DNA of 64,000 bases from positions 552,476 to 616,475 of the forward strand of contig NZ_BAYB01000002.1 in assembly GCF_000685035.1 (NCBI RefSeq), given 5' to 3'. The stretch comes from Paraburkholderia ferrariae NBRC 106233 (GTDB lineage: Bacteria > Pseudomonadota > Gammaproteobacteria > Burkholderiales > Burkholderiaceae). Every line of letters begins with the position of its first letter. Position 1 is the stretch's first letter. Made by a program: the position numbers and the translations under genes. This document shows, piece after piece, positions 16,924 to 25,426 of this stretch. Under the pieces are notes generated by a model, which was given only the letters and a program-made list of their open reading frames with translations, did no database searches and was not told the DNA's origin.

Positions 16924-18630
16924 TCAGGTCCGCAGCGCGTGATCGAGTGCGGCGAGGGCGTGTGCCGCGAGGGTGTCGGCTTCGCCTTGCCAGCGGCCGA
17001 GCACGTGGCCGTCCGGTCGCACCAGATACAGTGCGTTCGTTTCGACGCCGTACAAGGGGAACAGGCGCCCCGTGTGATCCCAGCCGCTCGCGCGGGCGGT
17101 GTCGGCCGGCGCGCGGGCGGCCAGCGGCACGACAGCGAACGGGATGTTGCGCGCCGCGAGCGCGCTCTCCAGTTCGATCAACGCGGCCGGCACCGAACCA
17201 TCGGCGCTGAACCAGAAGGCCGTGAAGCGCGGTTCGACCAGATCGGTGAGATGCCCCTCGCGTAATGCGCCCGCGCCGGCGATCGTGAGCGGACACTCGG
17301 GCAGCACGGTGCCCGGTGCCGGACCCATCGCGAAAGCCGTGGAAGTTGCGGCATTCAGCGGCGACGCACGGTACGCGATGGCCGAAGTCTGGCGCGGGTT
17401 GATGAGCGATCGCACGAACGGATGCTGGCGCGCGAGGCTCAAGACCGCCGTGCGCATCAGATCGAACGCGAATGAAGGGGGCGCCATGAATTCGGTGCTC
17501 TTCGTGCCGTAGCTCAGGTTCTCGTGAGCCGCATACACGCGCTCGTCCGAATAGCTGTCGAGCAGCGTGTCCGTCGCGCGGCCCTGCACGACGAAGGCGA
17601 GTTTCCAGGCGAGATTGTCGGCGTCGTCGATGCCGGAATTCGCGCCGCGCACGCCGAAGATCGGCACCAGATGCGCCGCGTCGCCCGCGAACAGCACGCG
17701 GCCATGACGATAGCGTTCCAGCGTGAGCGCGTTGGCCTTGTAGATCGTGATCCAGATGGGCGACCACGGCGCGGTTTCGCCCATCATGTCGAGCAGGCTC
17801 TGCACGCGCGGCATCACGTTTTCGGGTTTGATCGCCGCTTCGGCGTCTTCGCCGTCGCGCAGTTGATAGTCGATGCGCCAGACGTTGTCGGGCTGCTTGT
17901 GCACGAGCACGGTCGAGCCCGGATTCGAGGCCGGATCGAAGTAGGCGAGGCGTTCGGTCGGGCGCGCGCTGTCGAGCAGGATATCGACGATCACGTAACG
18001 GCCTTCGTAACTCGTGCCCTGCAGTTTCAGGCCCAGCGCCTCGCGGATCGTGCTGCGGCCGCCGTCCGCGGCCACCAGCCAGTCGGTTTCCATCGTGTAG
18101 CTGCCTTCGGGCGTCGAGAGCGTGAGCGTTGCGCCCTCCGCATCGGTTTGCACGGCGGTGACGGTCGTGCGCCAGCGAATGTCGATCAGGTCGGCATGGG
18201 CCTCGGCCGTATCCAGCAGAAACTGCTCGATGTGGTACTGGGCGAGATTGACCATCGGCGGCAGCTTCTGGTTTTCGTCCTGGGGCATGCGGAAATGCAG
18301 GACCTCGTCGTGGCGGTAGTAGCTGCGTCCGCCGGTCCACGGCAGGCCTTTGGCGAGGAACCCGTCCAGCGCGCCGAGCCGTTCGATGATTTCGAGGCTG
18401 CGGCGCGAGATGCAGATTGCGCGGCTGCCGTAGCAGACCGATTCGTCGGCCTCGATCAGGACCGAGCGCACGCCGTGGCGCGCGAGCCCCAGTGCGAGGG
18501 CCAGGCCGACGGGGCCGCCGCCGACGATCGCGACCGGGTGGCGCCGCGTCTCGCGGCCGGCCTCGAGTTCGGGTATCCGGGCGGCATAGTGTTTCGCTTC
18601 GAACGGATAGGGCTGGAAGGCTGCGCTCAT
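16924..18630 (-). CDS. FAD-dependent aromatic hydroxylase, MhpA/PheA-TfdB type
   Basis: 568-residue flavoprotein monooxygenase. The N-terminal FAD fold has VAIVGGGPVGLALALG (GxGxxG about residues 37-42); the second FAD block is FAGDAAHLVPIFGVRGANSG. A C-terminal thioredoxin-like domain (about 450-568, ending in GRLFPLYGVETNALYLVRPD) marks the phenol hydroxylase/MhpA class. Members use NAD(P)H and O2 to hydroxylate phenols, 3-(3-hydroxyphenyl)propionate or resorcinol-like rings; the substrate here is not fixed by context because no ring-cleavage enzyme is adjacent. It heads an operon with DUF2783 and is probably controlled by the LuxR regulator upstream or the palindrome at 18702. Confidence 0.88.
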   Translation of the reverse strand: MSAAFQPYPFEAKHYAARIPELEAGRETRRHPVAIVGGGPVGLALALGLARHGVRSVLIEADESVCYGSRAICISRRSLEIIERLGALDGFLAKGLPWTGGRSYYRHDEVLHFRMPQDENQKLPPMVNLAQYHIEQFLLDTAEAHADLIDIRWRTTVTAVQTDAEGATLTLSTPEGSYTMETDWLVAADGGRSTIREALGLKLQGTSYEGRYVIVDILLDSARPTERLAYFDPASNPGSTVLVHKQPDNVWRIDYQLRDGEDAEAAIKPENVMPRVQSLLDMMGETAPWSPIWITIYKANALTLERYRHGRVLFAGDAAHLVPIFGVRGANSGIDDADNLAWKLAFVVQGRATDTLLDSYSDERVYAAHENLSYGTKSTEFMAPPSFAFDLMRTAVLSLARQHPFVRSLINPRQTSAIAYRASPLNAATSTAFAMGPAPGTVLPECPLTIAGAGALREGHLTDLVEPRFTAFWFSADGSVPAALIELESALAARNIPFAVVPLAARAPADTARASGWDHTGRLFPLYGVETNALYLVRPDGHVLGRWQGEADTLAAHALAALDHALRT

Positions 18631-18701
18631 CGTGAGGTCCTGTCGCAGACGGCGCGCACGCCGTCATGGGGAGAGAGGGCGAGAAGGGGCACGGGGAAGG
18701 T

Positions 18702-18717
18702 GTCTCCAATCGGAAAT
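18702..18717. promoter_or_regulatory. GTCTC-N6-GAAAT palindrome upstream of the hydroxylase
   Basis: GTCTCCAATCGGAAAT, about 70 bp before the hydroxylase start, one mismatch from the recurring arms. A further ATCGGAAAC half-site lies at 18788-18796, in the same 189-bp gap but next to the LuxR stop. Confidence 0.45.
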
Positions 18718-18819
18718 TCTGTTGTCGAAGCGAGTATGGAGCGCAGCATGACGCGCGCTGTCCTCAATTTGGGTACAGCGCGGTCGTATCGGAAACCCGT
18801 GCGGGAGAGGGGGCGGCGC

Positions 18820-19638
18820 TCAGGCCTTGCCGGCCGCGAGGCAGAGCGCGAACAGCTGGCGCTGGCTGGAGATGCCGAGCCGTTGGTAGGCGCGCTTCTG
18901 GTAGGTCACGACGCTCGTGGGCTTGATGCCCATCTGCTCCGCGATCTCCACCGCGCTATGGCCTTCGAGCACGCCGCGCAGCACGTCGAGTTCGCGCTTG
19001 GAAAGCGTGGGGCACTGGCTGCGAAGACGCGCGAGCATCATCTGCGGAATGCCCATCTGGCTTTGGCCGTGCAGCGCGTAGTGATGCCGGGCGGCTTCGC
19101 CGATCAGCGGCGCGAGCGATTCGACCAGTTCGATCTCGCCGGGCCGGAAATTGCCCGCGTCGCGTTCGCGATAGAGATTCACGCAGAGCCAGATATCGGC
19201 GGCCGGCTGCAACAGGAGCGACAGGCGGTCCGACACGTTGGGCGTGGCGTAGCAGGTTTCGCGGTAGCCCTCGTGCGCGATGTCGGCGCTCGTTTGCCAG
19301 TGCAGCACGAGCGAGGAGCCGGGCGTGCCCGCTGCCGTGCCGGCTACGACCTGCTGGTTGCCGTCGAGCGCGTAGAAGAGGCGGGCGTAAGTGTCGGCGA
19401 CGTCGCGCAGGAAGCGCCCGCCGCGATGATCCGCGACCGAAACCGTGCGCGGCCGGTTGCCGAACTCGTAGGCGAAGACCGTGCACTGCGAAACCGATGT
19501 CGCAGGGCCGAGCAGGTTCAGCACTTCGGCGGCGAGCGCATTCGCGTCGTCGCGGCCGATAGCCGAGACGAGGCTCGTGACGCGCGACAGGTCGAATTGC
19601 CCTGTCTGCTTCGGCCGGTCGAGACGCCAGTAACGCAT
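18820..19638 (-). CDS. LuxR-family transcriptional regulator
   Basis: 272 residues. A C-terminal LuxR/GerE helix-turn-helix (about 205-265) contains LSKRELDVLRGVLEGHSAVE then GIKPTSVVTYQKRAYQRLG. The N-terminal two-thirds is a GAF-like or uncharacterised sensory region. It has no receiver domain or autoinducer-binding motif that I can recognise. The same-strand hydroxylase/DUF2783 operon lies just downstream, making it a likely target. The palindrome GTTTCGTAACGGAAAG (19639-19654) directly abuts the ATG, leaving no room for a ribosome site, so expression may be leaderless or the true start lies downstream. The 5' end and promoter are duplicated at 22264-22424. Confidence 0.8.
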   Translation of the reverse strand: MRYWRLDRPKQTGQFDLSRVTSLVSAIGRDDANALAAEVLNLLGPATSVSQCTVFAYEFGNRPRTVSVADHRGGRFLRDVADTYARLFYALDGNQQVVAGTAAGTPGSSLVLHWQTSADIAHEGYRETCYATPNVSDRLSLLLQPAADIWLCVNLYRERDAGNFRPGEIELVESLAPLIGEAARHHYALHGQSQMGIPQMMLARLRSQCPTLSKRELDVLRGVLEGHSAVEIAEQMGIKPTSVVTYQKRAYQRLGISSQRQLFALCLAAGKA

Positions 19639-19745
19639 GTTTCGTAACGGAAAGCCGTGGAAAAGAAAGCACTTTCACGAGATTAGCACCGAACGCCGAT
19701 TGTACCTCCGGCTGATCGCACGGAAGGAAAGGGGGCGATCGTGGC
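19587..19745. repeat. Copy A of a duplicated LuxR promoter and 5' end
   Basis: About 160 bp, covering the first 17 or so codons of the LuxR gene, the GTTTCGTAACGGAAAG palindrome and the upstream promoter region. It aligns colinearly, in the same orientation and at roughly 80-85% by eye, with 22264-22424 (shared blocks include GGCCGGTCGAGAC, TAACGCATGTTTCG and CACGAGATT). Confidence 0.75.
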
Positions 19746-20130
19746 AATCCAGTCCGCTACTGACATGCGTGCCACCCGGTGGATGCCCATTGCAGCAGGC
19801 GTCGCCGCCGAACCCTCGCTCGCCACGCGAAAAATCGATTGTCCGCGCTAACAGTCTTTAACGATTGGATTAATCAGTCATCCTGTTTATTTATTCAGAT
19901 CGCATCTTATCTGACGCCGCCCCCCTGTCCGCGCCGGCGCCGTCTTGCAGAGCGCGTCGAACCAGGGGTAATCCATTAGCTATCCTAAAATTAAGTTGTC
20001 TATACAATTTGATCTCCGCCGCATCTGCAGGCTACGACTCGTCGCCGCAGATGAGGCACCCGTTCCGGGCACGGCTGGACCGTCGCGACGCGGTTCGTAC
20101 CGCCGGATACAGCCATTCAGTGGAGACAAG
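19639..20130. other. Intergenic region between LuxR and the amino-acid permease
   Basis: 492 bp with no gene. It contains the LuxR promoter (copy A repeat to about 19745), a stretch of moderate GC with no recognisable signal, and a HutC-type palindrome at 19994-20009 in front of the permease. Confidence 0.6.
19994..20009. promoter_or_regulatory. HutC-type operator of the amino-acid permease
   Basis: AGTTGTCTATACAATT, a TTGT-N4-ACAA palindrome matching the perfect palindrome in front of hutU (63186-63201) at 14 of 16 positions. GntR-family HutC repressors bind TTGTnnnnACAA-like sites at histidine-utilisation genes. It lies about 120 bp before the permease start. Confidence 0.65.
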
Positions 20131-21507
20131 ATGAAAGCATTGCAACGCCATTTATGCGCGCGCCACATCCGCTTCCTCGCGCTCGGTTCCGCGATCGGCA
20201 CCGGGCTTTTCTACGGCTCGGCGGCCGCGATCCAGCTTGCCGGACCCAGCGTGATCCTGGCCTACCTGCTCGCGGGCGCGGTGGTCTATATGGTGATGCG
20301 CGCGCTGGGCGAAATGGCCGTGCATCAGCCTGTATCCGGCTCGTTCGGGCAGTACGCCACCGACAATCTCGGACCGCTCGCCGGATTCATGACCGGCTGG
20401 ACCTATACGTTCGAGATGGTGATCGTCGCGATCGCGGACATTACCGCGTTCGGCATCTACATGGGCTTCTGGTTTCCGGGCGTGCCGCAATGGATCTGGG
20501 TGCTCGGCATCGTCCTGGTCATTTGCGGCATCAACCTGTGCAACGTGAAGGTGTTCGGCGAGATGGAGTTCTGGCTGTCGATCATCAAGGTCGCCGCGAT
20601 CGTCGCGATGATCGCCGGCGGCTGCGCGCTCCTGCTGGTCGGCGGCCGCACGGGCATCGACGCGTCGGCCGGCCTGCATAACCTGTGGTCGCACGGCGGC
20701 TTCTTCCCGAACGGCGGCGGGGGCCTCGTGGAATCGCTGGCGGTCGTGATCTTCGCGTACGGCGGCATCGAGGTCATCGGCATGAGCGCGGGCGAGGCGA
20801 AAGACCCCGAGAAGGTGATCCCGAAGGCGATCCGCACGGTGCCGTGGCGCATTCTCCTGTTCTATGTGCTGACGATGGTGGTGCTGATGGCCCTTTTCCC
20901 GTGGAACCGGATCGGCAATCAGGGCAGCCCGTTCGTGCAGATCTTCTCGGGGCTCGGCATTTCTTCGGCCGCCGGTATCCTGAACCTGATCGTCATCAGC
21001 GCGGCCGTCTCGGCCATCAACAGCGACATCTTCGGCGCCGGCCGCATGATGTACGGGATGGCGCAGCAAGGGCAGGCGCCGGCGGTGTTCGGCAAGACGT
21101 CGAAGCACGGCGTGCCCTGGGTCACGGTGCTCGCGATGGCGGGTGCGCTGCTCGTCGGCGTCGTGTTGAACGTGGTGATGCCGGAGCGCGTGTTTCTCGT
21201 GATCGCCGCCATTGCCACCTTCGCGACGGTCTGGGTGTGGCTGATGATCCTGCTGTCGCAAGTGGCGCTGCGTCGCCGCTTGTCGCCCGAGGAGGCGCAG
21301 AAGCTGCGTTTTCCCGTGCCGCTGTGGCCGCTCGGCCCTCTCCTTGCGATCGCGTTCATGGTCTGCGTGATCGGGGTACTGGGCTACTTCGAGAACACCC
21401 GCGTCGCGCTCTACGTCGGCGTCGCCTGGCTCGTACTGCTCGCGCTTGCGTACAGCATGTACATCCGGCCTGGCCGGGCTGCCGCGTCGGGCTCGCCGGA
21501 GTTCTAG
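20131..21507 (+). CDS. Amino-acid permease, ProY/AAT family, probable histidine transporter
   Basis: 458 residues, 12 transmembrane helices, inner-membrane APC-superfamily symporter. It begins [20 protein letters not shown], nearly the same as E. coli ProY, and continues with [34 protein letters not shown] and [11 protein letters not shown]. ProY/AroP members carry proline, histidine or aromatic amino acids. A HutC-type operator in its promoter argues for histidine (or urocanate) uptake, although the hut genes themselves are 40 kb away. ATG 20131 is preceded by GGAG with five-base spacing; an upstream in-frame start at 19996 overlaps the operator and is unlikely. Confidence 0.87.
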   Translation: MKALQRHLCARHIRFLALGSAIGTGLFYGSAAAIQLAGPSVILAYLLAGAVVYMVMRALGEMAVHQPVSGSFGQYATDNLGPLAGFMTGWTYTFEMVIVAIADITAFGIYMGFWFPGVPQWIWVLGIVLVICGINLCNVKVFGEMEFWLSIIKVAAIVAMIAGGCALLLVGGRTGIDASAGLHNLWSHGGFFPNGGGGLVESLAVVIFAYGGIEVIGMSAGEAKDPEKVIPKAIRTVPWRILLFYVLTMVVLMALFPWNRIGNQGSPFVQIFSGLGISSAAGILNLIVISAAVSAINSDIFGAGRMMYGMAQQGQAPAVFGKTSKHGVPWVTVLAMAGALLVGVVLNVVMPERVFLVIAAIATFATVWVWLMILLSQVALRRRLSPEEAQKLRFPVPLWPLGPLLAIAFMVCVIGVLGYFENTRVALYVGVAWLVLLALAYSMYIRPGRAAASGSPEF

Positions 21508-21597
21508 CGCGCCGCGCCCCGCGCGGGAGGGCTGCTACACTTGCCGCTAATAGCGCGCGCCGCCAGGCGCGCGCTCAACCGGCTCTCCTCGCGCGTC

Positions 21598-22221
21598 ATG
21601 CTCCGCTTCGAACACCTCTGCAAACGCTACGGCGATCACACGGTCTTTCAGGATTTGCACTATCAGACGGACGCCGGATGCGTCGCGCTCAACGACGAGA
21701 TGGGCAGCGGGAAGTCGACGCTGCTCGCCGTGCTTGCCGGCGAGTCCGCACCGGACGCGGGCGACGTCTGGATCGGCGGTCATTCGCTGCGTATCGATCC
21801 CGAGCGGGCGAAGCAGCGGCTCGCGTACGTGCCGGAAGACTGCATCACGTATCCGACGCAGACGGGTCAGGCGTATCTCGAACGCGTCGCCGCTGCGCGG
21901 CACGCGCCCCTCGACGGCCTGGCAGGCGATCTGATCGAACGCTTCGGGCTGGCCGCGCATCGGGACAAGCGCTTCGAGCAGATGTCGTTCGGGACGCGCA
22001 AGAAGTTTTTCCTGACCGCGGCGGCAATCGGCAAGCCGGCGGTGGTCATCGTCGATGAGCCGACTGCCGGGCTCGAAGCCGCAGCGCGCCCCGCGCTGAT
22101 CGATTTGTTCCGCGCGCTGGGCCGACAACAAACGGTCTTCTTTTGCAGCTACGACACGGCATTTTCCGATGCGTGCGCCGCGAAGGCGATTCGCTTCGCG
22201 GATCTGCGGAAGGCGGGCTGA
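21598..22221 (+). CDS. Orphan ABC-transporter ATPase with degenerate P-loop
   Basis: 207-residue nucleotide-binding domain. Walker A reads NDEMGSGKST (residues 32-41): the GKST is kept, but the first glycine of GxxxxGK is replaced by Asp. The signature is MSFGTRKKF instead of LSGGQ, as in some ABC-2 type exporters; Walker B is VVIVDEPTAGLE. No permease or binding protein is adjacent. An alternative TTG start at 21541 exists, but ATG 21598 gives the normal family beginning MLRFEHLCKRYGDH. It may follow the permease in one transcript (90-bp gap). Its role is unknown. Confidence 0.72.
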   Translation: MLRFEHLCKRYGDHTVFQDLHYQTDAGCVALNDEMGSGKSTLLAVLAGESAPDAGDVWIGGHSLRIDPERAKQRLAYVPEDCITYPTQTGQAYLERVAAARHAPLDGLAGDLIERFGLAAHRDKRFEQMSFGTRKKFFLTAAAIGKPAVVIVDEPTAGLEAAARPALIDLFRALGRQQTVFFCSYDTAFSDACAAKAIRFADLRKAG

Positions 22222-22567
22222 ATCGGCTTGAATGCCCGATGGCACGAGCCTGCGCGCGATGCAACAGGCGCGAATTGCGCCGTCTGTCCCGGCCGGTCGA
22301 GACACCCGTAACGCATGTTTCGCAACGGAAAACCGCGGAAAATAAAGCACTTCCACGAGATTGGCACTGAACCTCGATTGTCTCGACGACGGATCGCGCG
22401 GCCGGAAAGGGCACGATCGGGGCCTCTCGTTGCGAATGCGCAAAAGACCCTTCCGGTGCCCGGGCGAGCAGAAGTTCACATGTTTGCGGTAATCTCATCA
22501 TTCGGCCCGCGCGAGCGAGCCGTTTTTATTGTTCTCACCCGCCAGGCTTTGTGCAGGAACCCCCGCA
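22222..22567. other. Gene-free region carrying the LuxR remnant
   Basis: 346 bp. 22264-22424 is the diverged copy of the LuxR 5' end and promoter. The remainder up to the DedA-rhodanese start shows no gene. Confidence 0.6.
22264..22424 (-). pseudogene. Truncated duplicate of the LuxR gene start (copy B)
   Basis: On the minus strand, ATG 22316 opens MRYGCLDRPGQTAQFAPV, clearly related to the intact LuxR start MRYWRLDRPKQTGQFDLS, but similarity stops after about 17 codons. The palindrome GTTTCGCAACGGAAAA (22317-22332) abuts the ATG exactly as in copy A. It is therefore a remnant, or scar, of a second LuxR gene or a duplication end-point. Confidence 0.7.
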
Positions 22568-23593
22568 ATGTGGACTCTTCCGACCGCCATTCCGCCCGAC
22601 TTCGGCGCCGGGGTGGTCTTTCTCAGCGTGCTCGTGACGCAGCTCGGCGTGCCGGTGCCGGCTGCACCGGTGCTTGTCCTCGCGGGGACGATGGCGGCGG
22701 GCGGCGAGGCGTCCTACGTGCATCTGCTGGCGGCGGCGGTGGTCGCCACGCTGCTGGCCGATTCGCTCTGGTTCACGGCGGGCAGGCTGCGCGGACGGCG
22801 TCTGCTGAATGGTCTCGTGCGGTTCTCGCTCTCGCTCGACACGACCATCCGCGTGGCGCGCAACGTGTTCGAGCGCTATGGTGCACCCATTCTCTCGGTG
22901 GCGAAGTTCGTGCCGGGGCTGGGGCTGATTTCCGCGCCGCTCCTCGGCACGACCACGGTCGATGTGCGCATCTTTCTGTTCTGGGACGCGCTGGGCGCGG
23001 TGTTGTGGGCGGCCACCTGGCTGCTGGGCGGCGCGGCGCTCAATACCGAAATCGCGCGCTTCGTGATGTTCGTGCGCGCCAACGGCGGCACGATTTTCGA
23101 CGTGCTTGCCGTGGCGTTCGCCCTCTTTCTCGCCTGGCGCTGGCTGCGCCGCTGGCAATTCCGCCGCTGGCTGGCCACGCATCGCATCTCGCCCGATCAG
23201 CTCGACGAGATGATGAAGTCGTCGGCGCCGCCGATCGTGCTGGATGCGCGTCCGCAAAGCGTGCGCGAGAAGGAGTCGTACCGCATTCCGGGTGCGCGGC
23301 CCCTCAATCTGGAGTCGACCGAGGCGCTCGCGCCCGAACTGCTCGAGCGGCCCATCGTGGTGTATTGCGTGTGTCCGAACGAGGCCACGGCCAAGCGCAT
23401 CGTCGGCCAGTTGCGCCACAAGAACATCTATCACGCCCACGCGCTCAAGGGCGGCCTCGACGCCTGGGAGCGCCACGGCTATCCGGTCGAGCCGCTTTCC
23501 TCGGAGTTTCATGGCGCGCACGCGCGCGACAGCGAACCGCCGGAGCCGGGCGCGCAAGAAGAATTCACCGTGCGCGCGAGTCTCTCGAAGTAA
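22568..23593 (+). CDS. DedA-family membrane protein fused to a rhodanese domain
   Basis: 341 residues. Residues 1-195 are a DedA/SNARE-associated domain with about five helices, including FERYGAPILSVAKFVPGLG and SAPLLGTTTVDVRIFLFWD (the conserved phosphate-contacting GxxR/K-type block). Residues about 205-310 form a single rhodanese domain, with the active-site loop VYCVCPNEATAKR containing the catalytic Cys. DedA proteins act in lipid recycling and proton-dependent homeostasis; rhodaneses transfer sulfane sulfur. The fusion suggests a membrane-tethered sulfurtransferase, but its substrate is unknown. The C-terminal 30 residues are acidic and disordered-looking. Confidence 0.85.
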   Translation: MWTLPTAIPPDFGAGVVFLSVLVTQLGVPVPAAPVLVLAGTMAAGGEASYVHLLAAAVVATLLADSLWFTAGRLRGRRLLNGLVRFSLSLDTTIRVARNVFERYGAPILSVAKFVPGLGLISAPLLGTTTVDVRIFLFWDALGAVLWAATWLLGGAALNTEIARFVMFVRANGGTIFDVLAVAFALFLAWRWLRRWQFRRWLATHRISPDQLDEMMKSSAPPIVLDARPQSVREKESYRIPGARPLNLESTEALAPELLERPIVVYCVCPNEATAKRIVGQLRHKNIYHAHALKGGLDAWERHGYPVEPLSSEFHGAHARDSEPPEPGAQEEFTVRASLSK

Positions 23594-23650
23594 CGGAATA
23601 GCGCGCCTACGAATGGCGGCGCCGCGCACGCGACGCCGGTTCCAGCCCTT

Positions 23651-25078
23651 TCAGGCGCGCTGGCGCCGCGAGCCGCCGCCCACGTTTTGCCCCGCGTCGC
23701 GCGCCAGTTGCGCGTAGCCCCAGATCGAAGCGAGCGTCAGCAGGCCGGCCAGCAGAAAGGCGATGCGGAAGTCGTCGAGCGTGAACGTATGGCCGGTCGT
23801 CTCGCCGTTGAAGGTGGCGGCCGCGCGCAGCGCCACCGCGCCGAACGCAATTCCCAGGCCGTTCGTCATCTGCGCCGCCGCGCTCCAGAGCGTGCTGGCG
23901 GCGCTCATCTGCGGCTGCGCGACGTCGGCATAGGCGAGCGTCGCGAGCGTGGAGAACTGCATCGAACGCGTGACGCCATAGACGAACACGACGATCAGCA
24001 CCACCGCCAGCGGGATTTCGGGTGTCAGCAGCCCGCATGCGATCGTGGCGATGCCGGCGATCGCGACATCGACGATCGCAACCTGCCTGAAGCCCCAGCG
24101 TTCGAGTATGCGGGTGGTGAGCGCCTTCATGCCGAGGTTGCCGAGTGCGCTCGCGAGCAGCAGCAGGCCGGACTTGAACGCCGAAAGGCCGAAGCCGATC
24201 TGGAACAGCAGCGGCATCAGATACGGCGCGGCGCCAATGCCGATGCGCGTGAACGAGCCGGTGACCACCGTGACCGAAAACGTCGGAATTTTCAAAGTGG
24301 AAACGTCGATCAGCGGATGCGGATGACGTTTCGCATGGGCAACGGCAATGAAGCCGAGCACGAGGCCCGCTGCAACAATGCCGCCTGCTATCCAGGGATT
24401 CTTGCCGGGTTGGCTCGCAAGCTCGGCCCCGTAGAGGATGGCGGTGAGCGTCGCGCCGCTCAGCACGAGGCCCACGAAGTCGAGCGGCCGGCGCGATTCG
24501 CCGCGCAGGTTCGGCACGAGGGCGACGATTGCGACGAGCACGGCAATGCCGAACGGCACGTTCAGCAGGAAGATCCAGCGCCACGACGCATAGGTGGTAA
24601 TGAAGCCGCCGACCGGCGGCCCGACCACGGGCGCGGCAATGGCGGGCCAGGTGATGGTGGAGATGGCCTGCATGAGCCGGCTCTTGTCGGTGTTGCGCAC
24701 GACGATCATGCGCCCGACCGGGACCATCATCGCGCCGCCCATGCCCTGCAGCACGCGCGCGGCAACGAACTCGTCCACGTTCTGCGACAGCCCGCACAGC
24801 ACCGAAGCCACGGTGAACGTCACCACGGCGCCGAAGAACACGGTGCGCGAACCGCAGCGATCGGCCACCCAGCCGCTGGCCGGGATGAAGATGGCGAGCG
24901 CGAGCATATAGGCCGTGACGCCGAGGCTCAGGCTGTTCGGGCCGATGCCGAACGAGCGGGCCATTTGCGGCAGCGCCGTCGCGATCACGGTGGTGTCGAG
25001 GTACTCCATGAAGAAGGTTGCTGCCACAACGTACGGCAGCCAGCCGACCGACGGGCCGCGCGTGGAGGTGCCGTTCAT
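23651..25078 (-). CDS. MFS exporter, DHA2 family
   Basis: 475 residues, about 14 transmembrane helices. FFMEYLDTTVIATALPQMA, GWVADRCGSRTVFF, GMGGAMMVPVGRMIV and GPPVGGFITTYASWRWIF are shared almost block for block with the transporter at 13181-14584; the two are paralogues in the EmrB/QacA group. The substrate is unknown. It is divergent from the aldo/keto reductase across a 348-bp region with two ATCGGAAAC sites, so the pair may be co-regulated. Confidence 0.88.
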   Translation of the reverse strand: MNGTSTRGPSVGWLPYVVAATFFMEYLDTTVIATALPQMARSFGIGPNSLSLGVTAYMLALAIFIPASGWVADRCGSRTVFFGAVVTFTVASVLCGLSQNVDEFVAARVLQGMGGAMMVPVGRMIVVRNTDKSRLMQAISTITWPAIAAPVVGPPVGGFITTYASWRWIFLLNVPFGIAVLVAIVALVPNLRGESRRPLDFVGLVLSGATLTAILYGAELASQPGKNPWIAGGIVAAGLVLGFIAVAHAKRHPHPLIDVSTLKIPTFSVTVVTGSFTRIGIGAAPYLMPLLFQIGFGLSAFKSGLLLLASALGNLGMKALTTRILERWGFRQVAIVDVAIAGIATIACGLLTPEIPLAVVLIVVFVYGVTRSMQFSTLATLAYADVAQPQMSAASTLWSAAAQMTNGLGIAFGAVALRAAATFNGETTGHTFTLDDFRIAFLLAGLLTLASIWGYAQLARDAGQNVGGGSRRQRA

Positions 25079-25426
25079 GCTGCCTCCGGGCGCGTGGCCG
25101 GGGTCATGACAGGGAAGTGGGCCGGCGGGGGGCAACAGGGCGCAAAGAGGTGGGGCATGGTCGGTCTGCTGGCATGGTGCGGGCCGGTGGCCGTTCGCAT
25201 CGGAAACGCCGGGGCGACGTGCGGGTTCCCATCGGAAACACGGGTCGTACGCGCCTGCGCACACGAACGTATACGAACGCGCGCACGAGGCATATCGCTT
25301 GCGGCCCATCGGCGAAAGGCGACAGTGTACAGCGCCGCCGCCAGAGGCTCGTTCCGGGCAGGCAGAACCCGAGGCGCGTACACTCGACTGCTGTTTCTCA
25401 ACCACTTGTTTCGTGGAGGCTACGCA
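25079..25426. promoter_or_regulatory. Divergent promoter region with two ATCGGAAAC sites
   Basis: 348 bp with no gene between the DHA2 exporter (minus) and the aldo/keto reductase (plus). CGTTCGCATCGGAAAC (25192-25207) and GGTTCCCATCGGAAAC (25224-25239) are direct copies spaced 32 bp, three helical turns, which would place bound proteins on the same face of the DNA. Confidence 0.55.

Noticed and set aside
19587..22424. Block between the LuxR repeats as an insertion sequence or transposon
   Set aside because: No transposase, no terminal inverted repeats or target-site duplication; the flanking repeats are direct and gene-derived.
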